A DNA stretch of 64,000 nt, taken from Methylobacterium mesophilicum SR1.6/6 (GTDB lineage: Bacteria; Pseudomonadota; Alphaproteobacteria; Rhizobiales; Beijerinckiaceae). Location of the stretch: assembly GCF_000364445.2 (NCBI RefSeq), contig NZ_CP043538.1, positions 5,599,447 to 5,663,446 of the forward strand, given 5' to 3'. This document shows positions 1 through 11,122 of this stretch, in pieces. Both the position numbers and the translations under genes were made by a program. The notes below the pieces were generated by a model. That model had not been told where the DNA came from, ran no database searches, and was given only the letters and a program-made list of their open reading frames with translations. Position 1 is the first letter of the stretch; every line of letters begins with the position of its first letter.

Positions 1-1
1 C

Positions 2-1330
2 ATCCTCTACGCCCTCGACACCACGGCCCAGCGGCAGCTGGAGCAGCAGGTCGCCCAGGCCCAGAAGATGAACGCCGTCGGCCAGCTCGCGGGCGGCATC
101 GCGCACGACTTCAACAACGTGCTGCAGGCGATCATCGGCTACTCGGACCTTCTGCTGGCGAGCCACCGGCCGACCGATCCGGCCTTCCAGGACATCATGC
201 AGATCAAGCAGAACGCCAACCGGGCGGCGGGCCTCGTCCGCCAGCTCCTGGCGTTCTCCCGCCGGCAGACCCTGCGGCCGGAGGTGATGAATGTCGGGGA
301 GGCCCTCTCCGAACTCACGCTCCTCCTCAAGCGGCTCCTCGGCGAGCGCGTCGCCCTGGAGCTGAAGCACGGCCGCGAGGTGTGGCCCGTGAAGGCGGAC
401 GTGAACCAGTTCGAGCAGGTGATCGTCAATCTCGCGGTCAATGCCCGCGACGCCATGCCGGACGGCGGCAAGCTGATGATCCGCACCGAGAACGTCACCG
501 ATCCGGGGACCACCGCCGGCGCCGAAGGGCGAGGCGGAGCTCCGGCGGGCGACCACGTGCTGATCGAGGTCCGCGACACCGGCCAGGGCATCCCGTCCGA
601 GCTGATGGAGAAGATCTTCGAGCCGTTCTTCACCACCAAGGAGATCGGCAAGGGCACCGGCCTCGGCCTCTCGACGGTGTTCGGCATCGTCAAGCAGTCC
701 GGCGGCACCATCGACGTCCAGTCGACGATGGGCGAGGGCACGGCCTTCCGCATCTACCTGCCGCGGCACGTGCCGGTCGCCGAGCCGGAGGAGGTGCCGA
801 CGCCGGCCCTGCCGCGCGCGGAGCCGGGCGCGCTCCCGAAGCCGGATGCCGCGGAGGGCGCGAAGCCGGATCTCAAGCCGTCCGAGCCCGCCCCGCCCGG
901 CGAGGCCGCACCGGGCAAGGCCGGGGTGCCGGCGCCGCGCAAGCCCGCGGCCGACCATACGGGGCAGGGCACCATCCTGCTCGTGGAGGACGAAGATCCG
1001 GTGCGCGCGGTCAACAGCCGGGCGCTCTCGGCCCGCGGCTACACCGTGCTGGAGGCGGCCTCGGGCCTTGAGGCCCTGGCCATCGTCCGCGAGGGCCTGC
1101 AGCCCATCGACCTCGTGGTCTCCGACGTCGTCATGCCCGAGATGGACGGCCCGACCCTGCTCCGAGAGGTGCGCAAGCACCAGCCCGACCTGAAGGTGAT
1201 CTTCGTCTCCGGCTACGCCGAGGACGCCTTCCGCAAGAACCTGCCGGAGGGCGAGACCTTCAACTTCCTGCCCAAGCCCTTCAGCCTGAAGCAGCTCGTG
1301 GAGACCGTGAAGAAGACGATGGTGGATTGA
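2..1330 (+). CDS. cckA: CckA-type hybrid histidine kinase, 5' end outside window
   Basis: This is the C-terminal 442 residues of a membrane hybrid kinase; the reading frame is open from base 2, so the N-terminal sensor part lies outside the window. Counting from the first internal Met (base 68), the phosphoacceptor His is at about residue 13 in the motif GGIAHDFNN, which is typical of CckA. The ATPase domain follows, with an N box near residue 120 and the G boxes DTGQGIP and [10 protein letters not shown] Pro/Ala-rich linker (about 240-300) leads to a C-terminal receiver with phosphoacceptor Asp at about 353 (SDVVMP). In the family CckA passes phosphate through ChpT to CtrA and controls the cell cycle and motility. 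It converges with recA. Confidence 0.9.
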   Translation: MLYALDTTAQRQLEQQVAQAQKMNAVGQLAGGIAHDFNNVLQAIIGYSDLLLASHRPTDPAFQDIMQIKQNANRAAGLVRQLLAFSRRQTLRPEVMNVGEALSELTLLLKRLLGERVALELKHGREVWPVKADVNQFEQVIVNLAVNARDAMPDGGKLMIRTENVTDPGTTAGAEGRGGAPAGDHVLIEVRDTGQGIPSELMEKIFEPFFTTKEIGKGTGLGLSTVFGIVKQSGGTIDVQSTMGEGTAFRIYLPRHVPVAEPEEVPTPALPRAEPGALPKPDAAEGAKPDLKPSEPAPPGEAAPGKAGVPAPRKPAADHTGQGTILLVEDEDPVRAVNSRALSARGYTVLEAASGLEALAIVREGLQPIDLVVSDVVMPEMDGPTLLREVRKHQPDLKVIFVSGYAEDAFRKNLPEGETFNFLPKPFSLKQLVETVKKTMVD

Positions 1331-1360
1331 GGCGGGGCCGCGCGCCAGCGCCCGGGCTCT

Positions 1361-1379
1361 CCCGGGCGGCATGCCCGGG
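1361..1379 (+). terminator. hairpin downstream of cckA
   Basis: A 7-bp GC stem (CCCGGGC / GCCCGGG) with a 5-base loop starts 30 bases after the cckA stop and is followed by TTCTC. It overlaps a second possible hairpin at 1351-1366. It is a plausible terminator with a weak U-tract. Confidence 0.4.
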
Positions 1380-1413
1380 TTCTCGCAGTGTCCGTTCCAT
1401 GGCGAGCGCCGGC

Positions 1414-1504
1414 GTCCTTGCGAGCGGAGCGAAGCGATCCGGCCGCACAACGACGGCCAGCCTCGCGCCGCCCTGGGTTCACCTTCGCTGCGCTCGTGAT
1501 GACG
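1414..1504. repeat. dispersed palindromic repeat, family A copy 1
   Basis: This roughly 90-bp element lies in the gap between cckA and recA. One side contains TTGCGAGCGGAGCGAAGCGA and the other TTCGCTGCGCTCGTGATGAC, which pair imperfectly. Related copies lie at 17050-17142 and 33379-33470. The rest of the 313-base gap (1331-1643) holds no gene that I recognise. Confidence 0.65.
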
Positions 1505-1643
1505 GCGCACAGCACGCGCGCAGCCGCGACGCGGCCGTGTCCTACCCCGGAACGGGAAGCGGCCCCGGAGAGACTCCGAGGCCGCCAAAACTCAAGCGTC
1601 GATCAATGCGCCGCCCGCCCTCTCAGGCCCGCGGCGGCGCGTC

Positions 1644-2735
<1,092 letters not shown>

Positions 2736-2794
2736 CTGGCGGGCTCCTTATGAAGGGGTTGGACGCAGTTCACAACGCGCGTCGCCACGGCCTC

Positions 2795-2823
2795 TATGTA
2801 CCTGTTTTGTTCTCTATCGGCAA
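2795..2823 (-). promoter_or_regulatory. recA promoter with LexA-like box
   Basis: Read on the minus strand, TTGCCG (2823-2818) and TACATA (2800-2795) are 17 bases apart. The spacer and -10 contain GAAC-AAAACAG-GTAC (2812-2798). The alphaproteobacterial SOS box is GAAC-N7-GAAC, so this fits with one mismatch in the second half. Its position over the -10 fits repression by LexA. No experiment supports it here. Confidence 0.6.
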
Positions 2824-3279
2824 GGGCTGTAGGGCTGCTCGGCCGCCGGCTGGCCGCGAAATTCTGCGTGCGTCTCGGATAAAGCTGCGACGACAGCAAC
2901 CCGTCCGGAGTCTCGACCGGGGAGGGCGAGATTCGCGGGCGCACGGTACGCGACACGAGATCGGAGAGCCTCAGATCGGCGATCCAAGCCACGCACTCAT
3001 ACTGAGGAGCGGCAAGGGGCCGCGCAGGCCTCGAAGACGCCCTCCAGATCGCCCCGAGATCCCTGGAGCTTTCGATGGCCGCCCTCGCACGCGGGCATCT
3101 CGGCATAAGGACGGGATCACTCGATCACGCACAGCAGCGTACGATCGTGGACCGTGCCGCAGGCGCTCGTCCGGACCCCACCGGCCGCAGGCACCGAAAA
3201 CGACGACGCCCGGCACGAATCCGGCTCTTGCGAGTCGAAATGCGTCCGGGCGTTCGTCGTTCCGCTCAGACGGCGCCCC
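2824..3279. other. gap between recA promoter and rpsQ terminator
   Basis: No convincing gene is present; the open frames here have no recognisable product. The only structure I see is the degenerate repeat at 2996-3080. In a canonical genome the spc operon (rplN, rplX, rplE) would begin here. Confidence 0.6.
2996..3080. repeat. degenerate dispersed repeat, family D copy 2
   Basis: The segment begins CTCATACTGAGG and continues with blocks matching the better-preserved copy at 16279-16387: GCGGC, GCCTCGAAG, CTCCAGA, CCTGGAG and TTCGA, in the same order. It appears to be an old copy that has lost its right terminal inverted repeat. Confidence 0.45.
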
Positions 3280-3310
3280 CGGGATGGACGCCGCTTCAGG
3301 CACCATCCCG
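3280..3310 (-). terminator. candidate terminator of the S10 cluster
   Basis: An 8-bp perfect stem (CGGGATGG / CCATCCCG) with a 15-base loop lies 20 bases beyond the rpsQ stop. It has no U-tract, so termination is a guess. A second GCCGCC/GGCGGC stem (3315-3338) overlaps the stop codon. Confidence 0.35.
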
Positions 3311-3329
3311 CTGCGCCGCCGGGTCGGGA

Positions 3330-3593
3330 TCAGGCGGCTTCGCCAGCCTCGGCCTGGGCAACCTCGCCCTCGACCAGCTTCCAGGTCTTGGTCTTCGAGT
3401 AGGGCCGGCACTCCTCGATGAACACCGTCTGCCCGACCTTGGCGACATTCGCCTCGTCGTGCGCGTGGTAGTTCTTGGAGCGGCGGACGGTCTTCTTCAT
3501 CACCGGGTGCGTGAAGCGGCGCTCCACCTTCACCACGATAGTCTTCTCACCCTTGTCGCTGACGACGGTGCCCTGCAGGATGCGCTTCGGCAT
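3330..3593 (-). CDS. rpsQ: 30S ribosomal protein S17
   Basis: An 87-residue protein of the S17 family, with the typical opening [18 protein letters not shown] and the OB-fold core. S17 binds 16S rRNA early in assembly of the small subunit. It is the last gene of the S10 cluster here, 21 bases after rpmC. The next gene expected in bacteria, rplN, is absent; the following sequence is a gene-free gap and then recA. Confidence 0.97.
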   Translation of the reverse strand: MPKRILQGTVVSDKGEKTIVVKVERRFTHPVMKKTVRRSKNYHAHDEANVAKVGQTVFIEECRPYSKTKTWKLVEGEVAQAEAGEAA

Positions 3594-3614
3594 GGTTGTC
3601 TCCTAAAACCCGCC

Positions 3615-3830
3615 TCAGCCCTTGGCCTGCTGCAGCGTCTTGGCACGCTGCAGAGTCCGGACACGGGCGATGTCGCGACGGACCTCGCGGACGCGGGCGA
3701 CGTTCTCGAGCTGGCCGGTGGCCCCCTGGAAGCGCAGGTTGAACTGCTCCTTCTTGAGGTTGATCAACTCGTCATTCAGCTGATCCGGCGACAGCGCCTT
3801 CAGATCAGACACTCGTTGGGTCGACTTCAC
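3615..3830 (-). CDS. rpmC: 50S ribosomal protein L29
   Basis: A 71-residue helical protein with the L29 signature: an N-terminal helix ([18 protein letters not shown]), LRFQ, and a second Arg-rich helix ([13 protein letters not shown]). L29 sits near the peptide exit tunnel and contributes to the docking site for nascent-chain factors. It is 12 bases after rplP and 21 bases before rpsQ, in normal S10 order. Confidence 0.96.
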   Translation of the reverse strand: MKSTQRVSDLKALSPDQLNDELINLKKEQFNLRFQGATGQLENVARVREVRRDIARVRTLQRAKTLQQAKG

Positions 3831-3842
3831 GATATCCTCCGT

Positions 3843-4256
3843 TCAGTCGGCGATGCGCTGGACGACCCGCGTGCGGATCGGGAGCTTCGCGGCGCCGAGG
3901 CGGAGCGCCTCCTTGGCGATGTTGTCGGCAACGCCGTCGACCTCGAACATGATCCGGCCGGGATGGACCCGGGCCGCCCAGTAATCCGGGGCGCCCTTGC
4001 CGGAGCCCATGCGGACCTCGGTCGGCTTCGACGAAACCGGCACGTCCGGGAACACCCGGATCCAGACGCGGCCCTGGCGCTTCATCTCGCGGGTGATCGC
4101 GCGGCGGGCCGCCTCGATCTGGCGGGCGGTGACGCGCTCAGGCTCCACCGCCTTCAGGCCGAACTGGCCGAAGTTCAGCTCGAAGCCGCCCTTGGCCGCA
4201 CCGTGGATGCGGCCCTTGAACTGCTTGCGGAAGCGGGTCTTTTTCGGTTGCAGCAT
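3843..4256 (-). CDS. rplP: 50S ribosomal protein L16
   Basis: A 137-residue protein beginning [16 protein letters not shown], the standard L16 N-terminus. It carries the family segment [16 protein letters not shown] and MGSGKG near residue 82. L16 supports the A-site region of the large subunit. It follows rpsC by 11 bases. Confidence 0.97.
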   Translation of the reverse strand: MLQPKKTRFRKQFKGRIHGAAKGGFELNFGQFGLKAVEPERVTARQIEAARRAITREMKRQGRVWIRVFPDVPVSSKPTEVRMGSGKGAPDYWAARVHPGRIMFEVDGVADNIAKEALRLGAAKLPIRTRVVQRIAD

Positions 4257-4267
4257 GGCGTCCTACC

Positions 4268-5014
4268 TTATGCGTGCTCGCGCTCGCGGCGTCCGCGCTC
4301 GCGGCCGCCCTCGCCATCGCGCTCACGGCGTCCGCCGGAACGGCCGCCCTCTTCCTGGGCCTTCTTGTCCTGGGCCATCGGGTCGTGCTCAAGGATCTCG
4401 CCCTTGAACACCCACACCTTGATGCCGCAGGTGCCATAGGTCGTGAACGCCGTCGCGGTGCCGTAGTCGACGTCGGCGCGCAGCGTGTGCAGCGGGACGC
4501 GCCCCTCGCGGTACCATTCCTGCCGGGCGATCTCGGCGCCGCCGAGGCGGCCCGAGCAGTTGATCCGGATGCCCTCGGCGCCCAGACGCATGGCCGACTG
4601 CACGGCCCGCTTCATGGCGCGCCGGAAGGCGACGCGGCGCTCAAGCTGCTGGGCGATCGAGTCGGCCACCAGGGTGGCGTCGATCTCGGGCTTGCGCACC
4701 TCGACGATGTTGATGGTCACGTCGGCCTTGGTCATCGTGCCGACGAGCTTGCGCAGCTTCTCGATGTCCGCGCCCTTCTTGCCGATCACCACGCCCGGAC
4801 GGCCCGAGTGGATGGTGACGCGGCACTTCCGGTGCGGGCGCTCGATGACGATCTTGGAGACCGCCGCCTGCTTGAGCTGCTTCATGAGGGCGGCGCGGAT
4901 CGCGACGTCCTCGTGCATGAGCTTCGCGTAGTCGCCCTTGTTGGCGAACCAGCGGGAATCCCAGGTCCGGTTGATGCCGAGCCGGAGACCGATCGGGTTG
5001 ACTTTCTGACCCAT
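4268..5014 (-). CDS. rpsC: 30S ribosomal protein S3
   Basis: A 248-residue S3 protein. The N-terminus [13 protein letters not shown] is diagnostic, a KH type 2 domain carries the GxxG-like loop VIGKKGADI near residue 76, and the C-terminal domain carries [18 protein letters not shown] highly charged Arg/Gly/Glu-rich tail (about 220-248) is longer than in enteric bacteria but common in Rhizobiales. S3 helps form the mRNA entry channel and its helicase activity. It lies between rplV and rplP, ten bases after rplV. Confidence 0.97.
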   Translation of the reverse strand: MGQKVNPIGLRLGINRTWDSRWFANKGDYAKLMHEDVAIRAALMKQLKQAAVSKIVIERPHRKCRVTIHSGRPGVVIGKKGADIEKLRKLVGTMTKADVTINIVEVRKPEIDATLVADSIAQQLERRVAFRRAMKRAVQSAMRLGAEGIRINCSGRLGGAEIARQEWYREGRVPLHTLRADVDYGTATAFTTYGTCGIKVWVFKGEILEHDPMAQDKKAQEEGGRSGGRRERDGEGGRERGRREREHA

Positions 5015-5024
5015 CAGATCCTCC

Positions 5025-5410
5025 TCAAGCCGCTTCGGCTTGGCGGACTTCGCGAACCACGATGGTGAGGTTCGAGAAGGGCTTCAGGATGCGCGCGCCG
5101 CGGCCGCGGGCGCGGGCGTGGAAACGCTTGAGAACCAGCGCCTTGCCCACGAAGGCCTGGGAGACGACGAGGTCGTCGACGTCCAGGTCGTGGTTGTTCT
5201 CGGCGTTGGCGATGGCGCTCTCGAGGCACTTCTTGACCTCGGTGGAGATCCGCTTGCGCGAGAACTGCAGCTCGGCGAGCGCCGTGTCGACCTTCTTGCC
5301 GCGGATCATCTGCGCCACGAGGTTGAGCTTCTGCGGGCTGACGCGCAGCATGCGCGCGACGGCCTTGGCCTCGTTCTCGGGGAGCGCGCGGGGGTGGCTT
5401 GCTTGCCCAT
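5025..5410 (-). CDS. rplV: 50S ribosomal protein L22, apparent 1-base frameshift near its start
   Basis: The body of L22 ([20 protein letters not shown] onward, 108 residues, 5025-5351) is intact, but that Met is internal in the family. The true start is the ATG at 5410, one base after the rpsS stop; it reads MGKQATP and then leaves frame. Adding one C to the run of five (5390-5394 as G on the plus strand) restores [20 protein letters not shown], the expected L22 N-terminus. L22 lines the peptide exit tunnel and is essential, so loss of the N-terminus is unlikely. I read it as an intact gene with a homopolymer error, or possibly a real lesion with re-initiation at 5351. Confidence 0.85.
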
Positions 5411-5411
5411 C

Positions 5412-5690
5412 TCAGCGCCTCTTCGCCTTCTTGTCGGCCGCGTGGCCGGGGAAGGTGCGGGTCGGCGAGAACTCGCCGAACTTGTGCCCGACCATCTCCT
5501 CGGTGACGTAGACCGGGATGTGCTTCTGCCCGTTGTGCACACCGAAGGTGAGCCCGACGAACTGCGGGAGGATCGTGGAGCGGCGGCTCCAGATCTTGAT
5601 GACCTCGGAGCGCGAGGAGCCCCGCGCCGCCTCGGCCTTCTTGAAGAGGTAGCCGTCGACGAACGGCCCCTTCCAGAGAGAGCGTGCCAT
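5412..5690 (-). CDS. rpsS: 30S ribosomal protein S19
   Basis: A 92-residue S19, from [15 protein letters not shown] to a basic tail (ADKKAKRR). The frame extends further upstream, but the ATG at 5690 is chosen because it gives the universal S19 N-terminus and follows the rplB stop by five bases. Family motifs include [21 protein letters not shown] and [10 protein letters not shown]19 contacts S13 at the head of the small subunit. Confidence 0.97.
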   Translation of the reverse strand: MARSLWKGPFVDGYLFKKAEAARGSSRSEVIKIWSRRSTILPQFVGLTFGVHNGQKHIPVYVTEEMVGHKFGEFSPTRTFPGHAADKKAKRR

Positions 5691-5695
5691 AGCGA

Positions 5696-6532
5696 TTACT
5701 TCTTGCGGTTGTGGCGGCTGGACAGGATGAACACGTCGGTCCGCTTGTTGGACCGGGTCTTCTTCCCCTTGGTGGGCACGCCCCAGGGCGTGACCGGGTT
5801 GCGGCCGCCCGAGGTGCGACCCTCGCCGCCGCCGTGCGGATGGTCGACCGGGTTCATCGCCACGCCGCGGTTGTGCGGGCGCTTGCCGAGCCAACGGTTG
5901 CGCCCGGCCTTGCCGAGCGAGATGTTCATGTGGTCCGGGTTCGAGACCGCGCCGACGCTGGCGAAGCACTGACCGTGGACCAGGCGCTGCTCGCCCGAGT
6001 TCAGGCGCAGCGTCACGTAGCCCTGGTCGCGGCCGACGATCTGCGCGTAGTTGCCGGCCGAGCGGGCGATCGCGCCGCCCTTGCCGATCTTCAGCTCGAC
6101 ATTGTGGACGATCGTGCCCACCGGCATCGAGCCGACCGGAGCCGCATTGCCCGGCTTGATGTCGACGCTCTCGCCGGCCACCACTTTGTCGCCCGGCTGC
6201 AGGCGCTGGGGGGCCAGGATGTAGCTCTGCTTCCCGTCGGGGAAGTTGATCAGCGCGATGAACGCCGTGCGGTTCGGATCGTACTCGATCCGCTCCACCG
6301 TGGCGGCGACGCCGAGCTGCTCGCGACGCTTGAAGTCGACGTTGCGCAGGACGCGCTTGTGACCGCCGCCGCGGAAGCGGACGGTGATGCGACCCAGGTT
6401 GTTCCGGCCGCCGGAGGACGACTTGCCCTCCGTCAGCGCCTTCACCGGCTTGCCCTTGTAGAGCTCACGGCGGTCGACGAGCACGAGCTGGCGCAGGCTC
6501 GGCGTGACCGGTTTGAATGTCTTCAAGGCCAT
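5696..6532 (-). CDS. rplB: 50S ribosomal protein L2
   Basis: A 278-residue L2 starting [17 protein letters not shown]. It contains the conserved RNA-binding and peptidyl-transferase-proximal motifs: the [15 protein letters not shown] region, and near the C-terminus [16 protein letters not shown] with the conserved His. L2 is required for subunit association and the catalytic centre. It lies 25 bases after rplW. Confidence 0.98.
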   Translation of the reverse strand: MALKTFKPVTPSLRQLVLVDRRELYKGKPVKALTEGKSSSGGRNNLGRITVRFRGGGHKRVLRNVDFKRREQLGVAATVERIEYDPNRTAFIALINFPDGKQSYILAPQRLQPGDKVVAGESVDIKPGNAAPVGSMPVGTIVHNVELKIGKGGAIARSAGNYAQIVGRDQGYVTLRLNSGEQRLVHGQCFASVGAVSNPDHMNISLGKAGRNRWLGKRPHNRGVAMNPVDHPHGGGEGRTSGGRNPVTPWGVPTKGKKTRSNKRTDVFILSSRHNRKK

Positions 6533-6557
6533 CGGCTTGGATCCCTAAATCCCGTCC

Positions 6558-6854
6558 TCAGAGCCCGGTCGTGACGTCGATCGAGTGGCCCTCGGCCAGG
6601 GTCACGATCGCCTTCTTCACGTCGGAGCGCTGTCCGCGGAGACCGCGGAAAATCTTCTTCTTACCCTTGGTGACAAGGGTGTTCACGGCCGTGACCTTCA
6701 CGTCGAACAGCTTCTCGACGGCCTCCTTGATCTGAGGCTTGGTCGCCTTGGGGGCGACGCGGAAGACGACCTTGTTCTGTTCGGTCAGGTTCGTCGCCTT
6801 CTCGGTGATCACCGGGGAGACGACGATGTCGTAGTGGCGCGGATCGGCACTCAT
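6558..6854 (-). CDS. rplW: 50S ribosomal protein L23
   Basis: A 98-residue L23 with the N-terminal motif [13 protein letters not shown] and the loop [23 protein letters not shown]23 sits at the tunnel exit and docks trigger factor and SRP. Its ATG overlaps the end of rplD by four bases, consistent with coupled translation. Confidence 0.97.
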   Translation of the reverse strand: MSADPRHYDIVVSPVITEKATNLTEQNKVVFRVAPKATKPQIKEAVEKLFDVKVTAVNTLVTKGKKKIFRGLRGQRSDVKKAIVTLAEGHSIDVTTGL

Positions 6855-7471
6855 TTGAAACGCTCCTCCAGCGCGTCGACGGCAGCCTTCGTCAGGACGA
6901 GCGTGTCGCGGCGCAGGATGTCGTAGACGTTGATGCCCTGCACGGGCAGCACGTCGATCTGCGGGATGGCGCGGGCGGCCCGGCCGAAATTCACGTCGAC
7001 CTCGGCACCGCCGATGATCAGCGCGTTCGAGAGGCCCATCTTGCCGAAGCGCTCGACGAGACCCTTGGTCTTGTGATCCTCGATCTTGATGTCGTCGACG
7101 ACGATCAGGGTCGAGGCCTTGGCCTTGGCCGACAGGGCGTGGCGCAGGGCCAGCGCACGGACCTTCTTGGGCAGGTCGTGGCTGTGGTCGCGCGGCACGG
7201 GGCCGAAGGCGCGTCCGCCGCCGCGGAACTGCGGCGCCGAGGCCGCGCCGTGGCGGGCGTTACCGGTGCCCTTCTGCTTGTAGAGCTTCTTGCGGGTCCG
7301 GTTCACGTCCGAGCGGTTCTGCACGGCATGGGTGCCGGCGCGGCGCTTGGCGAGTTGCCAGCGGACCATGCGCTGCAGCAGGTCAGCGCGGGGCTCCAGG
7401 CCGAAGATCTCTTCGTTCAGTTCGACAGAGCCGGCACCGGCGCCGTCGAGGGTTCTCACATCGAGCTTCAT
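6851..7471 (-). CDS. rplD: 50S ribosomal protein L4
   Basis: A 206-residue L4 beginning [10 protein letters not shown]. The conserved tunnel loop [17 protein letters not shown] and the segment [20 protein letters not shown] are present. I use the ATG at 7471; a GTG directly before it (7474) overlaps the rplC stop as GTGA and could also be used. In enteric bacteria L4 represses its own operon; I see no evidence for or against that here. Confidence 0.97.
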   Translation of the reverse strand: MKLDVRTLDGAGAGSVELNEEIFGLEPRADLLQRMVRWQLAKRRAGTHAVQNRSDVNRTRKKLYKQKGTGNARHGAASAPQFRGGGRAFGPVPRDHSHDLPKKVRALALRHALSAKAKASTLIVVDDIKIEDHKTKGLVERFGKMGLSNALIIGGAEVDVNFGRAARAIPQIDVLPVQGINVYDILRRDTLVLTKAAVDALEERFK

Positions 7472-8196
7472 CACGCGGTCTCCTCAGCCGCAGGGGCCTC
7501 GGTCGCCGGAGCGGAGGCGCCGTTCTCGCGGAACTTGCCCGGCAGCGGAACATCGGCGGGGAGCTTGCGCTTCACCGCGTCGCGGATCTGGATCCAGCCG
7601 CCGGCAACGCCCGGCACCGCGCCCTCGACCAGGATCAGGCCGCGCTCGGGATCGGTGCGCACGACGCGCAGGTTCTGGGTGGTGACCCGCTCGACGCCGA
7701 GGTGACCCGGCATCTTCTTGTTCTTGAAGGTCTTGCCCGGGTCCTGACGGCCGCCGGTCGAACCGATCGAACGGTGCGAGATCGACACGCCGTGCGTGGC
7801 GCGCAGGCCGCCGAAGTTCCAGCGCTTGATGCCGCCGGCGAAACCCTTACCGGTCGTGGTGCCGGTGACATCCACGAACTGGCCGGGGATGAAGTGATCC
7901 GCGGTGATCTCGGCGCCGACCGGGATCAGCGCGTCCTCGGACACGCGGAACTCGGCGAGCTTCTTCTTCGGCTCGACCTTGGCGACCGCGAAGCGGCCCC
8001 GCTCGGCGGCCGAGACGTTCTTGACCTTGGCCTTGCCGACGCCGACCTGCAGCGCGACGTAGCCGTTCTTCTCGACGGTGCGGTGGGCCACCACCTGGCA
8101 CTGATCGATCTTGAGCACCGTGACGGGGACATGCTCCCCCGCGTCCGTAAAGACGCGGGTCATGCCGACCTTCTGTGCGATGACGCCTGAGCGCAT
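7471..8196 (-). CDS. rplC: 50S ribosomal protein L3
   Basis: A 241-residue L3 starting [20 protein letters not shown]. Family motifs include [15 protein letters not shown] with the methylatable loop region, and [20 protein letters not shown]. The C-terminus carries a low-complexity Ala/Glu-rich extension (about 220-241), common in alphaproteobacteria. L3 is an early 23S rRNA binder. It is separated by 51 bases from rpsJ. Confidence 0.97.
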   Translation of the reverse strand: MRSGVIAQKVGMTRVFTDAGEHVPVTVLKIDQCQVVAHRTVEKNGYVALQVGVGKAKVKNVSAAERGRFAVAKVEPKKKLAEFRVSEDALIPVGAEITADHFIPGQFVDVTGTTTGKGFAGGIKRWNFGGLRATHGVSISHRSIGSTGGRQDPGKTFKNKKMPGHLGVERVTTQNLRVVRTDPERGLILVEGAVPGVAGGWIQIRDAVKRKLPADVPLPGKFRENGASAPATEAPAAEETA

Positions 8197-8247
8197 AGGT
8201 TCTCTCCCTCGCGCGATGAAACGGTAAGCCCTAAGTCCTCAGCGGAC

Positions 8248-8556
<309 letters not shown>

Positions 8557-8636
8557 GATCCTGGAACCTTGAGAGGGACGGCGGGGTACGCGAGGCTCTC
8601 GCCCCGCCGCGCCCTGCTAAGGATGCTTGCTCGAGC

Positions 8637-8762
<126 letters not shown>

Positions 8763-8848
8763 CCGGCAATCCCGCCGGCCAGCCCGCCCGCTTGTCAGAA
8801 GATGGCTCAGCGCCCGGTCCACTTCCGCGGCCGGCGCCGATGAGCCGG

Positions 8849-8877
8849 GGTATACGGACACTCAGATGGCCCGTCAA
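8849..8877 (-). promoter_or_regulatory. strong sigma-70-type promoter facing the S10 cluster
   Basis: On the minus strand TTGACG (8877-8872) and TATACC (8854-8849) are separated by exactly 17 bases, close to consensus. Transcription would start near 8842, run through the tuf remnant and into rpsJ. No other gene on that strand could be served, so it probably drives the whole ribosomal cluster in place of the lost str-operon transcription. Confidence 0.65.
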
Positions 8878-9031
8878 CAGGGTTGTTCGAAAAAGTTCCC
8901 CGTACCGTCCGCGGTCCTCCGCGACCGATGTGTTCCTTCATCCGCATCGATGCGGGCACACGGGTATGACGCCTCAATCTCGACACGCTGCCTCGTGAGA
9001 TGGACCAAGCGGGCGCGCTATCGAGCGCGGC

Positions 9032-11107
9032 ATGGTACAAGCCGGGTCGCGGACCCGTTTGCCATCGTCTTCTCAGGGCCTTCGAGTGAAGCGCGAGCGA
9101 CTCAAGATCGGTGACGTGGCTGCCGTCTCCACCGTCCATGGGGTGCAGGCGCCGCTCGACCATCTTGGCGCTGGCACAGCGCAAATCGACAGGCGCGCGG
9201 TCAACCTGCGCTGGCTCTGCGCCAGCACGCTGACGGGCTTGACCGGCGCGGGCCTGATTGCGGCCGCGCTTCACGTGTCCCTCCAAGGTGATGTCTCCTT
9301 CGCGGCGATGCCCGAGAAAGCGACCGTCGTGGCCCGGCCGCAGCCGAGTGAGAGCGGCGCCAACCTCGCCCGCAAGGGTGACCGGCTAGTGCGGAACCTG
9401 ATGATTGCCTCTGCCAAGCAGAGCTTTCGTGCGCCCGTGACCGTGCGGCTCGGCGATCGCGAGATCATCAAGGCCAAGGCTTTCGTTCGGCTCAGCACGC
9501 CACTGTCCATGACCACCGGCGTCTACGCGGCTGAGCCGCCGCGCTTCGATCCCATGAAGTTCATCTCCGACGAGCCTCTGGAGCGCGCGCTCGAAGCCAA
9601 CGACACGCCGAGCGCAGAAGTCACCGTGGTCAAGCGCGACCTGGCCGACACCACCGTCGATGCCAGCGCGCCGGCGCTCAGCGATGACGATGTCACCGCT
9701 CAGGTCGAGGAGGAGCGCCGCATCGCCGCCGAGGCCGGGCGCCGCGCCGCCATACCGATCGCGCCACAAATCCTGCTGTCGCGGACCCTGCAGCAGGGCG
9801 GCGCAGGTGACGGCGACGGATCGGTCGCCAAGGAGGCCAATCCGTTCAAATCGATCGAGGTGCTCGTCGTCCCCGAGAACGTCACCAAGGTTGCCAAGAC
9901 CGAGCTGAAACCCAACGAAGCCCCGCTGGTCGAGGAGCGTGATCTCGCCCTCAAGCGCGGCGAGACCCTGGAGAGTACGCTCAAGGCTACGGGACTGGCG
10001 GGTGAGGACGCGATCCGCGGCATCGTCGCGGCGCTCGGCGGGAAGACTCGTACGACCGCCCTCAACGAGGGGCAGCCGATGCGCGTGCAGATCGCCCCGG
10101 GTCCCAAGCCGGGCGACCCGCGCCAAGTGACCCGGGTGGTCCTCTACGGCGAGGCCGGCATCGAGGGCATCGCCGCCCTCAACGACCGGGGCGCCTTCGT
10201 GTCGGTGGCGCCCCCTGCCGAGGAGACCCCCTCCCCCAAGCCGCAGCCGCAGGCTGAGGCAGGGGAAGATGAGGACGAGGATTCGGGCTCCGGTCCGCGC
10301 CTGTACCAGAGCCTCTACGAGACTGCCGCGCGGCACGACCTGCCGCGAGCCACCGTCGAGGACATCGTGCGGGTGTTCAGCTACGACCTCGACTTCCAGC
10401 GCCGCATTTCCAGCGGCGACGGCGTCGACGTGTTCTACACCTATGATGACGAAGCGAGCGCGGACCGGCCTGACCTGCTCTACGCGGCACTGACGCTCGG
10501 CGGGGAGACGCGTAAGGTCTACCGCTTCCAGTCGCCGGACGACGGCACCATCGACTACCTCGACGAGCAGGGTCGCTCCCTCAAGAAGTTCCTGCTGCGC
10601 AAGCCGATCGCTGACGGGATCATGCGCTCGGGTTTCGGTTACAGACGTCATCCGGTGCTGGGTTATGCCAAGCTGCACACAGGCGTCGACTGGTCCAACC
10701 CCATCGGCACGCCGATTATGGCGGCGGGCAACGGCGTGGTGATCCGGGCCGAGATGACGTCCGGCTACGGCAACCGGGTCGAACTGCAGCACGTCAACGG
10801 CTACGTGACGACCTACAACCACATGTCCCGGTTCGGTCGTGGCATCCGAGAAGGCGTGAAGGTCCGGCAGGGCCAGATCGTCGGGTATGTCGGCTCCACC
10901 GGCCTCTCGACGGGAGCACACCTCCACTACGAGGTGATCATCAACGGCCATTTCGTCGACCCGATGAAGATCCGAGTCCCTCGCGGTCGCGAGCTCGACG
11001 GGCGGTTGCTCGCCGAGTTCAAGCGTCAGCGGGAGCAGATCGACGCCACCATGCAGAAGTCGAAGAGCGCCACTGCGCTGGCCCAGCGCGACGCGGCCGT
11101 CCGCTGA
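9032..11107 (+). CDS. M23 family metallopeptidase with N-terminal membrane anchor
   Basis: A 691-residue protein with one membrane segment at about 61-82, so most of it is periplasmic. A long, acidic, low-complexity middle (about 100-430) leads into a C-terminal LytM/M23 domain (about 525-650). The zinc-site motifs are intact: LHTGVDW near residue 548 and HLHYE near 630. Such proteins cut peptidoglycan cross-bridges or, when degenerate, activate amidases; the intact metal motifs favour an active endopeptidase, probably in cell elongation or division. It is divergent from the S10 cluster promoter and convergent with gluQ. The start is uncertain because several in-frame Met codons precede the membrane segment. 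Confidence 0.85.
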   Translation: MVQAGSRTRLPSSSQGLRVKRERLKIGDVAAVSTVHGVQAPLDHLGAGTAQIDRRAVNLRWLCASTLTGLTGAGLIAAALHVSLQGDVSFAAMPEKATVVARPQPSESGANLARKGDRLVRNLMIASAKQSFRAPVTVRLGDREIIKAKAFVRLSTPLSMTTGVYAAEPPRFDPMKFISDEPLERALEANDTPSAEVTVVKRDLADTTVDASAPALSDDDVTAQVEEERRIAAEAGRRAAIPIAPQILLSRTLQQGGAGDGDGSVAKEANPFKSIEVLVVPENVTKVAKTELKPNEAPLVEERDLALKRGETLESTLKATGLAGEDAIRGIVAALGGKTRTTALNEGQPMRVQIAPGPKPGDPRQVTRVVLYGEAGIEGIAALNDRGAFVSVAPPAEETPSPKPQPQAEAGEDEDEDSGSGPRLYQSLYETAARHDLPRATVEDIVRVFSYDLDFQRRISSGDGVDVFYTYDDEASADRPDLLYAALTLGGETRKVYRFQSPDDGTIDYLDEQGRSLKKFLLRKPIADGIMRSGFGYRRHPVLGYAKLHTGVDWSNPIGTPIMAAGNGVVIRAEMTSGYGNRVELQHVNGYVTTYNHMSRFGRGIREGVKVRQGQIVGYVGSTGLSTGAHLHYEVIINGHFVDPMKIRVPRGRELDGRLLAEFKRQREQIDATMQKSKSATALAQRDAAVR

Positions 11108-11122
11108 GACTCAAGCCCGGCG

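Noticed and set aside
5025..5351. rplV starting at 5351
   Set aside because: The Met at 5351 is internal in L22; the family N-terminus is present upstream in another frame, so a one-base error is the better reading.
5384..5410. Programmed frameshift in rplV
   Set aside because: No known programmed shift exists in this gene, and the nosR-like gene shows the same run-length change, which favours sequencing error.
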